Of a stretch of DNA of 64,000 nucleotides, positions 48,801-55,329 are shown piece by piece. The translations under genes were made by a program, and so were the position numbers. Origin of the DNA: Endomychus coccineus. Taxonomy: Eukaryota > Arthropoda > Insecta > Coleoptera > Endomychidae. The stretch's first letter is position 1. Each line of letters opens with the position of its first letter. A model generated the notes under the pieces. The model was not told where the DNA came from. It searched no databases and saw only the letters and a list, made by a program, of their open reading frames with translations. The DNA is taken from positions 5,208,001-5,272,000 of the forward strand of contig OY294069.1 in NCBI GenBank assembly GCA_958510875.1. Reading direction: 5' to 3'.

Positions 48801-49415
48801 ACTCCAGCTATCTTCCAGCTGGATGATGAACATGAAGAATCAGCACACAAGCAATTATTAAAAGCTTTTACTTTTACTGACGTTCGTAGAAAAAATTAGG
48901 CATTTAATCGTAACGTAAGTCTCAAAACTTTTGACCAAACATTTTGTGAAGTTTAAATAGTCAATAACGACAAAAGCATCCTTTACACGAAGAAAATTCG
49001 ACGATGCATGTCTTTCGAACGTGCAAATTTGTCCCTAACGAAACAACTATGGATCATTGGATCTAGGTATGTTAAAACATTTTCACTCATTATACAATTC
49101 TTCTAATTCAATGTGAGAACACTAATTTGCAGCCGTCTCTAATACACACCTACACCAATAACAATAATAAACAATATAATGTCAGCAGGTTATAAATAGC
49201 TTTTAATAGTTTTTGATGAGGCGCCAAAAATTATTCGTGAAGCGCTTACCAGTTAAATAGATATTACATTTAATCCAACTAACCTGCTGATGAGATCCCC
49301 GAGTCCATGGACACCGTGAGTGGGCTGGAAACTGCACCAGGTGATAATTCCGGTTTTTTCGCTATTGTCGCGTAAATGCTGCCATCCAAGGGACCAAACG
49401 TGTGGCTTACGTCTT
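21703..49415 (-). CDS. by: Tensin gene, 3' eight coding exons (5' part outside window)
   Basis: Tensin is a focal-adhesion scaffold linking integrin tails to actin. The joined exons, in transcript order, are 49415-49284, 47482-46696, 30936-30606, 29769-29539, 26611-26400, 23821-23508, 23449-22816 and 21862-21703. All introns are GT-AG and phases match at every junction, giving 932 residues and a TAG stop after a 2-nt partial codon. Residues 1-305 are Ser/Pro/Gln/Asn-rich with the [18 protein letters not shown] motif. [18 protein letters not shown] follows at about 311. Low-complexity linker runs to about 650. SH2 spans about 657-765 (FWYKP; phosphotyrosine Arg in FIVRDS, about 684). PTB spans about 790-928. 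Total length exceeds the fly protein (about 720 aa). No start exon, phosphatase-like or C2 exon was found up to 64000, so the gene continues upstream. Introns range from 58 bp to 15.8 kb and are full of transposon relics. Confidence 0.93.
21910..22725. repeat. Degenerate AT-rich minisatellite (about 55-70-bp units) in the last tensin intron
   Basis: At least eleven variants of 'aggtggccaaaaaataagtgaaagttcaaaat...tcctgaaaat' follow each other, with variable spacer length between the GTGGCCAAAAAAT and AAAGTTCAAAAT blocks. On the minus strand it makes a spurious frame (22594-22376) of repeating FFWPPK-like peptides. It fills most of the intron between exons 7 and 8. Confidence 0.85.
22816..23449 (-). 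CDS. by: Tensin exon 7, SH2 core and most of PTB
   Basis: The acceptor is 'ttttttcgcag|CAATC' and the donor is 'GCCAA|gtaagt'. It encodes [20 protein letters not shown] (SH2 phosphotyrosine pocket), the [16 protein letters not shown] strand region, then the PTB start [20 protein letters not shown] and [20 protein letters not shown]. The apparent stop at 22812-22814 lies inside the splice donor and is not the protein end, because the PTB fold still lacks its last strand and C-terminal helix here. An unspliced transcript would terminate at once and yield a truncated PTB. Confidence 0.96.
23508..23821 (-). CDS. by: Tensin exon 6, linker and start of SH2
   Basis: The acceptor is 'cgttttcag|AAAGG' and the donor is 'GAAGAAG|gtgata'. 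It reads [20 protein letters not shown], later [20 protein letters not shown], and ends [23 protein letters not shown]...REEA is the N-terminal beta-A/alpha-A signature of tensin SH2 domains. The donor splits the Ala codon. The longer minus frame reaching 23140 just runs through the 58-bp intron. Confidence 0.93.
24300..24500. other. Intron sequence with possible dispersed-repeat fragment
   Basis: 'gccgtaagactgagcaagtgagtgagcc' and neighbouring sequence loosely resemble the 'aagacggagtgagc' repeat at 20.22, 34.54 and 51.87 kb. The similarity is weak, and nothing else is recognisable between exon 6 and the retro-relic at 24520. Confidence 0.3.
24520..25330 (-). pseudogene. Decayed non-LTR retrotransposon RNase H and zinc tail
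   Basis: Minus-strand frame 25274-24990 reads [20 protein letters not shown], then [15 protein letters not shown]. These are two RNase H blocks (the VFQAE-AI-CA and ICSDSQAA positions), with the catalytic Glu and Asp readable. Further along, about 24800-24548, a frame reads [15 protein letters not shown] and then [13 protein letters not shown], the GHCRLN-H---G...CE...E-(H)LLCEC tail. The first DGS block and the GNE-ADELA block are lost or scrambled. It lies in the tensin intron between exons 5 and 6. Confidence 0.7.
25753..26112. mobile_element. Single end of a CAGGATGTTCC-type inverted-repeat element
   Basis: It begins 'tacaggatgttccaaaaaaaggtggccc', the same terminal style as the elements at 3632, 16378 and 59897. 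It contains an internal 'tacaggatgttgtaaaaaataa' and ends near 'tttgaaacatcctgtag' (26085-26101), which is complementary to the start over about 12 bp. I see no long inner arms and no transposase. Confidence 0.45.
26400..26611 (-). CDS. by: Tensin exon 5, Pro/Ser-rich linker
   Basis: The acceptor is 'tatcttgtag|TTCC' and the donor is 'CAACG|gtaagt', a strong consensus. It encodes [20 protein letters not shown], a Ser run, [20 protein letters not shown], and [12 protein letters not shown], ending with two bases of an Arg codon completed in exon 6. It is GC-rich relative to the introns. The plus-strand frame over the same bases (26450-26635) is a shadow. Confidence 0.85.
27252..27492. mobile_element. 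240-bp inverted-repeat element with about 85-bp arms
   Basis: The left arm runs from 'ttatatgtaaattgttgagaaataggtca' to 'tttcggtctcacg' (about 27255-27342). The right arm is its complement (about 27400-27480, 'catgagaccgaaacgtacgtaaag' to 'aagaatttacatataa'). Related ends occur at 2998-3212 and, as a solo end, at 47920-47985. The centre holds a hammerhead-like core on the minus strand. The family could be a MITE or a Penelope terminal repeat. Confidence 0.7.
27316..27352 (-). ncRNA. Hammerhead-ribozyme-like core motif
   Basis: The minus strand reads CTGATGA, then T, then GGTC-GTGA-GACC (a 4-bp stem with a tetraloop), then GAAAC, and 12 bases on GTC. The order CUGAUGA / stem II / GAAA(C) / GUC is the hammerhead catalytic core. 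Minimal hammerheads are known in Penelope terminal repeats. There is one extra U before stem II, and stem I pairing is weak, so activity is doubtful. Confidence 0.35.
28440..28580. repeat. Imperfect TTCGAAGAAT-type short repeats
   Basis: Serial 'ttcgaaaacaattct', 'cagaagcaattct', 'ccgaagaaacattcc', 'ttcgaaaaaagtgtc' and 'ttcgaaaatctattc' units of about 15 bp occur here. A reverse-orientation set of the same kind occurs near 29378-29440. The two sets flank the MULE relic at 28735-29240 and could be its subterminal repeats. Confidence 0.45.
28735..29240 (+). pseudogene. MULE (Mutator-like) transposase remnant in tensin intron 4
   Basis: Across three frames the plus strand reads [20 protein letters not shown], then [20 protein letters not shown], then [20 protein letters not shown] with RGCF, then [20 protein letters not shown], and finally [20 protein letters not shown]. 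This order matches the MULE DDE core: WFxDGT (first Asp), a P-YALL-NKT-xxY block, DFExA (second Asp, Glu lost), GCF-H, then the ALAFVP/EAF-L tail. There are at least three frameshifts and stops. The family sits among insect FLYWCH/MULE-type elements. No terminal repeats were identified with confidence, but inverted TTCGAAG-rich patches flank it. Confidence 0.68.
29539..29769 (-). CDS. by: Tensin exon 4
   Basis: A 77-codon phase-0/phase-0 exon with acceptor 'ccttccag|AAT' and donor 'TGTCAG|gtatac'. It encodes [20 protein letters not shown] followed by acidic and Ser/Asn-rich sequence ending LPSACQ. It has no internal ATG-led frame of note, so it is easy to miss. The support is the fully open frame, matching splice sites and matching phases on both sides. 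Family similarity is not obvious, so it could be an insect-specific or alternatively used exon. Confidence 0.72.
30606..30936 (-). CDS. by: Tensin exon 3, WLQ/KLKER coiled segment
   Basis: The acceptor is 'cgttacag|ATATAC' and the donor is 'ACCAAG|gtaaaa'. The first base completes a Ser codon from exon 2. It encodes [20 protein letters not shown], then [20 protein letters not shown], then a basic, Glu/Gln-rich helix-like region, ending HFEEFTK. The NL(T/S)WLQ-QQ-KLKER motif is shared with other tensins. It is separated from exon 2 by a 15.76-kb intron. Confidence 0.9.
30937..34439. other. Tensin intron 2 (3' part), no gene recognised
   Basis: AT-rich intron. The frames at 31980-32234 and 33459-33265 have no motifs. 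A CpG-richer patch at 33010-33180 contains 'gtagaccgccaagtcgccgt', reminiscent of the 'ctaccaagtcgccatcatcag' string at 44.3 kb and possibly another Penelope-terminal remnant. Confidence 0.45.
34440..34547. repeat. Dispersed repeat copy (ends TTAAGACGGAGTGAGC on minus strand)
   Basis: The reverse complement 'ttaagacggagtgagc...gatgctcgaaat...agccgtttttgagttattgag' aligns with the plus strand at 51864-51985. Parts also occur near 20221-20370. It is a short interspersed repeat of about 110-120 bp with no coding. Confidence 0.6.
35238..36725. repeat. Two direct copies of a transposon end
   Basis: The segment at 35238-35400 ('acagggttgtttcg', 'cattttaagcaaaaa.gttca', 'agggtctgatc', 'gcgagttacaggggattg', 'attaagctccgaaatttcat') recurs decayed at 36425-36570. 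'tatttaattttatgtcttttggcttttgg' near 35803 recurs near 36668. Copy two leads directly into the transposase fragment at 36825. It appears to be a nested or tandem pair of the same mariner-type element. Confidence 0.55.
36825..36965 (-). pseudogene. Tc1/mariner-like transposase C-terminal tail
   Basis: The reverse complement reads [20 protein letters not shown] followed by [14 protein letters not shown] and a stop. This is the standard C-terminus ([10 protein letters not shown]...EEL..R...GHFEHL) of an insect mariner-like transposase. The catalytic part is absent. Together with the duplicated ends at 35238-36725 it marks a heavily deleted element inside tensin intron 2. Confidence 0.7.
37150..37625 (+). 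pseudogene. Penelope-like element 3' end with GIY-YIG endonuclease
   Basis: The plus strand reads [20 protein letters not shown] and [10 protein letters not shown], then after a shift [20 protein letters not shown] followed by SFEVRY, then [20 protein letters not shown] and [33 protein letters not shown] is the GIY-YIG core; Tyr, Gly and Arg of the motif are present. The following NH-IET-H-F and GR--NLLE-IEIF blocks are the usual C-terminal half. Frameshifts and a stop after the Arg block make it inactive. Confidence 0.8.
38380..38900 (-). pseudogene. Penelope-like reverse transcriptase palm fragment
   Basis: Minus frame 38770-38543 reads [20 protein letters not shown] and [19 protein letters not shown]--(F/L)SELE plus WYRYVDD is the Penelope RT catalytic core with both Asp residues of YVDD intact. 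The SMGSPLSP step just upstream is decayed. The orientation is opposite to the GIY-YIG piece 1 kb away, so these are either two insertions or one rearranged copy. Confidence 0.75.
39560..39895 (-). pseudogene. hAT transposase C-terminal dimerisation domain
   Basis: The minus strand reads [20 protein letters not shown], later [16 protein letters not shown], a stop, then [20 protein letters not shown] followed by LRATL. This is the hAT-C signature (FPNL-IALRILLT-PV(S/T)VA-AERSFSKLKLIK-YLRSTM), most like the ZMYM1-type hATs common in insects. It is truncated and contains a stop. It lies 2.2 kb from a non-autonomous hAT element (42109-43168). Confidence 0.75.
40430..40925. promoter_or_regulatory. 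CpG-rich patch in long tensin intron, possible internal promoter (weak)
   Basis: About 500 bp with clearly more CG dinucleotides and GC than the surrounding intron ('cgccggcgtgcac', 'ttcgcgggggc', 'gtcgtcgcgagg'). It is open on the minus strand for 60 codons (40913-40731) without a recognisable product. No retroelement motif is seen inside. An alternative first exon of a short SH2-PTB isoform is one explanation. Confidence 0.25.
41015..41145 (-). mobile_element. Non-LTR retrotransposon 3' end with poly(A) tail
   Basis: The minus strand reads [20 protein letters not shown], then HYRFSSR and stop, followed by an A-rich tail (complement of 41021-41035). The same C-terminus occurs on the plus strand at 63030-63250 (AKLWNSLSSEVFPYNYNL). 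This is the WNSLP-EVF end of Jockey/CR1-like reverse transcriptase polyproteins. Confidence 0.65.
41145..41545 (+). mobile_element. Inverted upstream segment of the same non-LTR type (RT thumb)
   Basis: The plus strand reads [14 protein letters not shown], a stop, [20 protein letters not shown], then in a second frame [20 protein letters not shown]. This is the VLEYGSVVWNP-Y---I-(R/K)(I/L)ER-Q--F thumb region of a Jockey/CR1-like RT. It abuts the minus-strand 3' end at about 41145, head to head. That is the topology expected of twin-primed (5'-inverted) insertion. Confidence 0.62.
42109..43168. mobile_element. Non-autonomous hAT element with 8-bp target duplication
   Basis: The termini are CAGTGGCGGAACTACAAT and, at the other end, the complement of CAGTGGCGGAACTTCAAT. 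The 8-bp ACTATACG flanks it on both sides (42101-42108 and 43169-43176). The second copy of the host element (minus strand near 59332-59345) has a single ACTATACG at this point, so it is a true empty site. The interior is 1060 bp, with 'ggggcccaaa' and its mirror near the ends but no transposase domain. CAGTGGCGGA ends and 8-bp duplications are diagnostic of hAT. Confidence 0.92.
43177..43330. repeat. Local duplication of a 49-bp unit
   Basis: 'ctttgcatgggcattcgttcgtg' followed by 'ctcgcgacagacgagatt' occurs at about 43180 and 43287 with about 58 bp between. Copy 2 of the host element has the unit once, so the duplication is private to copy 1. A plus-strand frame (43037-43330) is created by it and is not a gene. 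Confidence 0.75.
44230..44400. repeat. Penelope-terminal-like segment with two facing CTGATGAT motifs
   Basis: 'ctaccaagtcgccatcatcag' (minus: CTGATGATGGCGACTTGGTAG) at 44318-44338 faces a plus-strand 'ctctgatgatagctac' at 44357-44372. Strings of this kind are common in terminal repeats of Penelope-like elements, where they can be part of hammerheads. Here the GAAAC part is not preserved. Confidence 0.4.
45250..46130. repeat. Degenerate tandem array, about 270-307-bp period, three units
   Basis: 'gattctaccattggttttc' near 45252 recurs near 45691 and 45957. 'atgaatacactgtaaaattccttttaac' near 45465 recurs near 45774 and, decayed, 46043. 'ttggtatccaaaacc.tctgagat.ccatagaataagttccatc' near 45516 recurs at 45822. 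The array lies in tensin intron 2. The 72-codon frame at 45261-45479 is repeat sequence. Confidence 0.75.
46135..46555 (-). pseudogene. Jockey-like reverse transcriptase palm/fingers fragment
   Basis: The minus strand from 46552 reads, across frames, a [20 protein letters not shown] equivalent, then [11 protein letters not shown] (the YADD catalytic box as YIDD), then [20 protein letters not shown] and [15 protein letters not shown]. This is the standard GVPQGSVLGPLLF--FIND...YADD...W---N-L-LN--KT order. Frameshifts are frequent. It lies 140 bp from tensin exon 2. Confidence 0.62.
46696..47482 (-). CDS. by: Tensin exon 2 (large disordered exon)
   Basis: The acceptor is 'cattttag|GA' and the donor is 'GAATC|gtaagt'. 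It opens with a His/Asn/Ala/Ser/Pro-rich run and [19 protein letters not shown], so the true exon begins 113 bp before the first ATG (47369). It continues with Gln-, Asn- and Ser-rich sequence, [20 protein letters not shown], and KSPEKFNFK, ending PEFHES. It is rich in Ser/Tyr and probably phosphorylated (inferred). GC and CpG content are visibly higher than in the flanking introns. Confidence 0.9.
47915..47990. repeat. Solo end of the 27.3-kb inverted-repeat family
   Basis: 'gtgttaatgtgacctatttcccgagaac' and 'tatataattcatactggatcaagaatc' match the right arm at 27450-27495 and the segment at 3188-3215. No matching left arm is seen nearby. Confidence 0.5.
48185..48870 (-). pseudogene. Non-LTR reverse transcriptase fragment in tensin intron 1
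   Basis: From 48845 the minus strand reads [40 protein letters not shown], later [13 protein letters not shown] and [20 protein letters not shown] followed by LLEV. A second frame gives [14 protein letters not shown]. These are the WK-A-VQPIPKKG, YRPIALTSVISKVME, VPQGSVL-PTLFLL-INDLL and YADDGTL blocks of a Jockey-like RT. The catalytic YADD is FADN, so it is inactive. Several frameshifts are needed. Confidence 0.78.
49284..49415 (-). CDS. by: Tensin exon 1 of those visible (internal exon)
   Basis: The acceptor is 'cctttgcag' and the donor is 'GCAG|gttagt'. The exon starts with two bases of a split codon and ends with one. It encodes [20 protein letters not shown], then [23 protein letters not shown]. 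The GPLDGS(I/L)YA block and the DSGISS segment are typical of the region just after the C2 domain in tensins. The longer frames that overlap it (49683-49279, 49480-49253) include intron sequence. Confidence 0.85.
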
Positions 49416-49734
49416 CTGCAAAGGAATTTGAATGAGTCAATGCAATATCGATCACATTCACAATGAAATTTTCGACGCAAAGTAGTAGAAAATATCTTCC
49501 AATCTTTTTATTATCGATTTCAATACACAAGTGAAGGCTAGAATCGAAGTTTATGTGAGGAAAGCAGACATGATGGCTCAAAATTGGAAAGATTTCATCG
49601 TGGATATGAAATATTGAGCGATTTATGACACCAATGATTTTTGTTAGAGAACAAGAAACAAACGAATGAATAAATATACTCATTTATCGCATTTTGGGTT
49701 TTGCCAGATAACAATGATAAGGGATTTTATAGCC

Positions 49735-50800
49735 CATATCGATCCTTAACGTCACAAACATATAGTTCCAGACAGTTGTTCCGCTCTTCGCATAGAGCTC
49801 ATCGGTGGTAAAGAACTATATGCAACGTTACTGAACCATCTCTGTTGAAGGTATTCATAACCGGCCTGCAACATGGCCTAAATACCAAAATATCTCACGC
49901 CATCTATGAATAGATTGTGAAGTTCGAGAAATCTAACAGTCAATGTGGTACTGATACCATCCTAAAAGTTACAAATGAGAAATACGTTTGTCATCTCGTA
50001 ACTTACTGACTTCATCACCCCGCTCGAAAGTTGACTAGTTCGCCCGTCTACGACCGAATACAAAAATCACTCACGGAATTCGCGGCTTTTCTCTGAATTC
50101 CCGCTATGCATTGAAAGTCCCGCCTTCTGTGCTGTGCTTTCAATCCGCCACTCTCTTGTCGGCCGTTAGGTGGCCGATAAGTTACAAGTCATCATGACAC
50201 CTCAACCCGTCTGTGTCGAGATAAACCTCATATTCAATCATTGGTATGCGTTGCTGGCTTCGCCCTAGATGTGAATCGCATAAGTTTTCTGTTGTGTCCC
50301 CTACCCTGGCTACGGCACCTGATTGCTTCTACTCTTCGAGCTTCTGTTTACCCATACCCTGGCTTACGGTATCACTTGCTATTTCATTCCCCCCTTCTAT
50401 GTACCCCCTACCCTGGCTACGGTACTAGATCGCTGAGCTTCGAATCATCAGCCGGAGGAGGCATAGCTTCGCTAAACGATAGTGCTTCGCCCCGTTGACG
50501 TTACTGAAACATCTTTGTTGAAGGTACTCATAACCAGTCTTCCACAAGATAAAAATATTTAAAAATCTCACGCCATCTATGAATAGATGTTCCATTAAAG
50601 AATCAAGCATTGTACCACATTGACAGATTTATCAAACTTTACATAACATCTATCATAGATGGCGTGAGTTTTTTTTTACCTCGTGGAATGCTGGTTCCTT
50701 CAGTAACGTGGCAATTGTGCTCGTTCCACTGAAGCTATGAGAAGAGTGAAACAGCTGTTTGGAAATATAGGTTTGTGACGTTACTGATCGATATGAACTA
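49735..50800. mobile_element. Fold-back element with about 190-bp arms, 320 bp upstream of tensin exon 1
   Basis: The left arm (49735-about 49920: 'cgatccttaacgtcacaaac', 'cagttgttccgctcttcgcatag', 'aacgttactgaaccatc', 'ctcacgccatctatgaatag') is complementary to the right arm (about 50590-50800). A partial third copy of the inner arm in left orientation lies at 50497-50590. The centre has the 54-bp minisatellite and CpG-rich sequence. No transposase frame was found. Confidence 0.7.
50295..50432. repeat. Three-copy minisatellite, about 54-bp period
   Basis: 'ctaccctggctacggcac' (50301), 'ataccctggcttacggtat' (50354) and 'ctaccctggctacggtac' (50409) are each followed by pyrimidine-rich sequence. 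The array lies in the centre of the 49735-50800 fold-back element. Frames across it (50241-50498) are artefacts of the repeat. Confidence 0.65.
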
Positions 50801-51861
50801 AAAAGACCTTATTATTATTTGTATCTTATTCTCTTACATCAATAGGTACTGAACTAGCAGTGCAACAATCACAACTTGATAACTAGTTAGTGATAACTGG
50901 CTATTATGACTTCTGGATAATGGAACTGGACTTCATTGCAATATAAAGACAAATGTGAAATGCCGGACAATTGTATTGAGTACACTATATTCTTGTAAAT
51001 GCATTTATTACCTTGTATGTAAAAATTAGTTGTCAAACATCAAGTAAAACGAACCGATAAAAATCTGTTTGCATTATGCAAAGAGCTATTAGGCCTCGGG
51101 CTGCTAACAGAATATACAAGAACTTGAGGTATAATGTAAGTGATTATTACTGCAGGTAATTGTGTTGATACTATCCCGAACAATTTAATACGTCTGTAAT
51201 CATTAACGATTAGATAGTCTGCAAAGCAAATTTTTTAATTATACTCCTGCATTTAATTATGATTTATCAAGCTTTGCTGTAGCTACTATATACTCGCGCT
51301 GGTATGACTGCCAAGTCGGAAGAATGTCATTATTAATGATTTAAGACGTAAAGATGGTAATTTTATTACGGTTTAAGGTAAGAAGTGACAATTAGAAAGA
51401 TTCATTTCGTCGGGGTTAGAGGATTTCGCGGTTCTTGTTAGATTTACAACAGCAACAATTTTCTGGCGTGGATAATATTAAATGTCCCTTGTAATTTGGA
51501 ACTCGTACATGAAATTCGTTTTTTTATGCCACGTATGAGAACTACCCACTATATCTCTTGAATTATCAAGAAAGATAGCTCATAAATTAACGCATCTAGA
51601 AACATCAAATACTCAAAAATATTGATTTTATGCGAAACAAGTTTCTACTATTGTACAGTGCGAGGGCAAACGTTCTATGATGAATATTTCAAAATGTGGG
51701 TTGTACTCCATTTTGAAAACCTCGGTGTACTTGAGCTTACTTCAACGGTGCATCCGCAATGAATTTATTGCAAGAAATTATATAGCAAATGACGTAGTTT
51801 TGTTTGTTTTCCCTTTTTAGAAGAAATGGCGTTGCCATTAGAAGGATAAAATGTTTGTTGA
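50801..51861. other. No recognisable gene
   Basis: AT-rich, with dense stops on both strands. 'actgccaagtcggaag' near 51308 is another short string of the type seen at 33.1 and 44.3 kb. Confidence 0.45.
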
Positions 51862-51988
51862 TTAAGACGGAGTAAGCGGCCAATCCACTTAAAATTTTGA
51901 TACAAACTAAATATGATGCTCGAAATTTATTGGCATAAAATTTACTGTCGTATCTTGAGCCGTTTTCGAGTTGTTGAGTCCATCGAAA
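51862..51988. repeat. Dispersed repeat copy (TTAAGACGGAGTAAGC ... GAGCCGTTTTCGAGTT)
   Basis: The plus strand matches the reverse complement of 34440-34547 at both ends and at the central 'gatgctcgaaat'. The overlapping minus frame (52021-51737) is therefore not a gene. Confidence 0.6.
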
Positions 51989-52389
51989 TACTCGACTAAA
52001 AATGAGTCGTAATTTGAACATTTAAGCAATTAAAACTTGTTTGAATACTTTTTCCATTTATTTCACCGCCACTTTCAACAGGTTTTTCACATTAGTTTTG
52101 AAGCAGGACAAAAGAATTTCAACCTTTTGTAAAGAGAATTGAAATACATTCGAAATGATGTGCCACTTTACCCCTCGTGGTAGTTGAGATTCTTGAAGGG
52201 CATAACCCTACACTCATGAGTTTATGATCAAAATATGTCTCTTTTGAATGCAAAAACGAACTGTCTCGGGGTTTTCCGGTGAATTTTCTTACATTCCAAA
52301 TATTTCAGGTGGACTGTTTTAATTGGGCCATTCTGTATAAGTTTGAAACTTGTTAATAACCAGTAAGAAGCAAGAAAGTATCATACTTT

Positions 52390-52650
52390 GTGCCGACTCC
52401 AAGCAAAGCATCGATGCTGAAAATCAGAACCCATGTATCGATAAGTGATTTAGTGGTTTCGATAGTATCGGAGTATCGGTATATTTTAGCTGCAGATATT
52501 GAAATCAACATCTTAAACATAATAAGAAATAGCAAAAGCGAGAAAGATCTGAAAGAGGTAATTAACCATACGATTGAGTCTCAAGATAATTATCAAATGT
52601 TTAATTTAATAGATGCCTCTGTAAATAATCTCCAACCCACCAAATAATAT
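52390..52650 (+). CDS. Unassigned 85-codon open frame
   Basis: ATG at 52390, stop at 52645-52647. The product has a moderately coding look: a VSISDLVVSIVSEYRYILAA segment, then acidic/polar INILNIIRNSKSEKDLKEVI and SQDNYQMFNLIDASVNN. It shows no recognised domain, signal or splice context. It could be a chance frame or a decayed transposon ORF. The frame on the other strand (52535-52353) is also open, which argues for caution. Confidence 0.2.
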
Positions 52651-54239
52651 ATTAATACTGAGAAAATTGCAATCTAGAGTGTGTGAAAACGGATTAAGTA
52701 TACTAAATTATTAGTTAGATAATATAATTATAATCGTTAACACATAGTAGAATGAAATTACTTATTTTCTTTCATTCTTCGTACGCCCACATTGCAAAGA
52801 TTGACTTCAGGTAATTATTGTCCTTGTACTATCTATAATTATAAGTGATTTATACGATTCGTCGAATAATGAAATGCATTAACATCGGTACATTCCTTAC
52901 CTTGCTGTCTTTGCTAAAAGCTGCAAAGCGTTTGTTCCGATCAATACGTGATATTTAAAAAACAGATTCGTGTTCACCCACACACATAAGAGTTATACCC
53001 TGTTCATGATAAGAGATAAATGACGTCATAGTTAGTGATTTAATTGAACCAATTCAATCAAGCAATTAATTAAGTGACAAACTTACAAGGTCAAGAACGA
53101 AAACGGCATAAAAATTTGCTAAGAAAGTAGGATGAGACAATTAAGAAGAAATATGAGCGCTTCAATTATTAGGGTGATTGGCCAAACTGTATGGGACTAT
53201 GTACGATTCGTTCTATTACTTATGTTTCATGCAAAAAGAGACGCAGTTCTTTCATTCGTCGAGAAAAAAAAACTATTTGCCTTCAACTATGTGTGATATC
53301 CCGAAGATATTCATCCTAAATAAGATAACTCACGATGTTACATTTTCTTGTGTCATAATGATGTTTACTGAATATAAACACACAACATATTTGTTATTCG
53401 TATTATATAGCATAGCAAATGATGAGTCGGCAAGGTTCCGACCGTGAGTGCATGACATGAGTGTCAATGCCGGCACCTAGGTTAACCTTTGCCGAACTAT
53501 AGCACGGAATATTATTAGAAAGCACCATGTAGTGAACATTAAAACTATATATGACATTTCGTACCCAGTGTTGTGGTTCCAACCATCTGCCCCTATGTCT
53601 AGGTTCCATACGAAAGTTCTACCATAACCTAGCACCGAACATGTTAACAATTGGATACATTTATAGCTGCGCTTCTGCATTTGCTTCTTCTAGGAAGTAT
53701 ATTCTATCACTATATTATTAGAGTGAAAGTTTATAATAATCCAAAAGCTAATTGGTGTTGCATTCATAACCTTTTATGTTCCCATAGTAATAATTTTTTA
53801 AGTGTAAAAATGGTTCCCTAGCCATTTCCTCTCCCTCCACATACTTTTTAATTACCGCACGAGATTTACCTGCACCGCCGACCCCGCTTATACTTTCGCA
53901 AACTTAACGCTTTTCATCATTACCAAATTGGCCAACGCATCGCTAGTTAAAACAGTAGCTATCATGGAGTGTATGCTAAAAGCTATTTCATATGCAAAGA
54001 TAAAATTTCAACTCACTTATTGATTCAACCTGCAATAACAGTTATGGCGGTTGAGAATATGTGAATCAACCACTCAAAGCTGCAGCTGTATAAACTATGT
54101 GATTTATTGAATTCTTATTCGAATTGCGTGTCTAGAATTGGATACATTCCATTTGTTAGATGTCATGTACATGACTAATTCTGTCGTATTCACTATAAAA
54201 ACTACGATAAACAGTAAAATGTGAATACAACACTGTTAA
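52651..54239. other. No recognisable gene
   Basis: AT-rich intergenic or intron sequence. The frames at 53178-53447 and 53680-53403 lack motifs and overlap each other. Confidence 0.45.
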
Positions 54240-54248
54240 AGCATTGAT

Positions 54249-54279
54249 GGTCTTTCAGCTATCAAATAGTCATCATCAG
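54249..54279 (-). ncRNA. Hammerhead-like core, second candidate
   Basis: The minus strand reads CTGATGA, then a stem formed by CTAT-TTG-ATAG with imperfect flanking pairs, then GAAAG. The order CUGAUGA / stem II / GAAA is right, but GAAAC is GAAAG and stems I and III are not evident. It is more likely a decayed Penelope-terminal motif than an active ribozyme. Confidence 0.25.
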
Positions 54280-54896
54280 AGAGAACTAAATTAGAAATCA
54301 AAATACACTATTTGGGGTTGATAATACAAACAAGGAATTACTCCAGCTGGAGATAAGTCTGACTTCATTAAATTGCTCTGTTCAAGTCGGAAACTCTTTC
54401 AAAAGTGTTGCCTAAACAGTTTTTTTGTAATTTGCCTCCATTTTGATTTTCTAATAGACCCATTAACGAACGCAACGTCATCACTTGCCGTGTCTTAATA
54501 TCCAAAAAAAGCACGGAACTTTTTACATTTTTAGGATGGCGAGCTTGATGCGGAATTATCTTGTCATCATTATGTCAGTTTAAATGACAGTGTCGAGCAT
54601 CAACAACTCAAGAAGAGAAAGTCATCGACGTGTCCAGTGGAAGAATTGATTTCAGCTAATACACAATATGGTTTAGATATTTGTACTAATAGTCGTTTTC
54701 TAGTGTTATTGCTCTTTCCAGTAGAGACGGAACTAAAATTACGGAAACAAAAGCGATCACAGAACCACTGAATCAAATTTTGACTTTCAAAATTAAGATG
54801 TTACCAACCACCATAAAAATCCCTAAATGGACTAAATTAAACATTTTTGTTTAAAAACGGCATAAAAAGGGCAAATTACAAAAAATAGTATAAACA

Positions 54897-55013
54897 ACTC
54901 GTTTCCTAAGACCTTGAAGCACTCATTCTTTAAAAGAACTCGTGGCTTCGCCACTCGTTTTTTAAACTTGAATTCGTGCTTTAAGACGAGTCTTAGGAAA
55001 CTCGTTCTTTAAT
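54897..55013. repeat. Strong imperfect hairpin
   Basis: 'actcgtttcctaagac' at the left pairs with 'gtcttaggaaactcgt' at the right, followed inward by 'cttgaagcac'/'gtgctttaag' and a central 'ggcttcgcc' mini-hairpin. The palindrome spans about 115 bp in AT-rich surroundings. It could be a small MITE or a miniature fold-back. Confidence 0.55.
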
Positions 55014-55200
55014 ATACTATTACGCTTCTTCTTTTTCAAACTTGAACCTGGTGATACTCTCGTTTCATTTGATGTTGTTACACTATTTAAAAATACCTCA
55101 AGACCTGAGGATGGAACTGATGCTGGAATATATAGTAAGGGAAGAAACTTTCAACTGAGTATCTCGCTGGGAATGCAAGGGTCTGCGGATACATGTCGAA

Positions 55201-55236
55201 ACTTTCGCCAAGTGTGGTGGTTCACTTGGCGAAAGT
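55201..55236. repeat. Perfect 14-bp stem, 8-nt loop hairpin
   Basis: ACTTTCGCCAAGTG, an 8-base spacer, then its exact complement CACTTGGCGAAAGT. There is no T-run after it and no gene context. It is about 130 bp upstream of the retro-relic that starts near 55330. Confidence 0.7.
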
Positions 55237-55329
55237 TCTTCTCGTACATGCACTTTAATAATACGTACTTTCGAATAACCTACTAACCTAGTATTCCCAA
55301 AAATATATAAAAATGTAACGAACTAACTT

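Noticed and set aside
49279..49683. 134-codon minus frame covering tensin exon 1
   Set aside because: Only 49284-49415 is coding; upstream of 'cctttgcag' the frame is intron with no tensin similarity.
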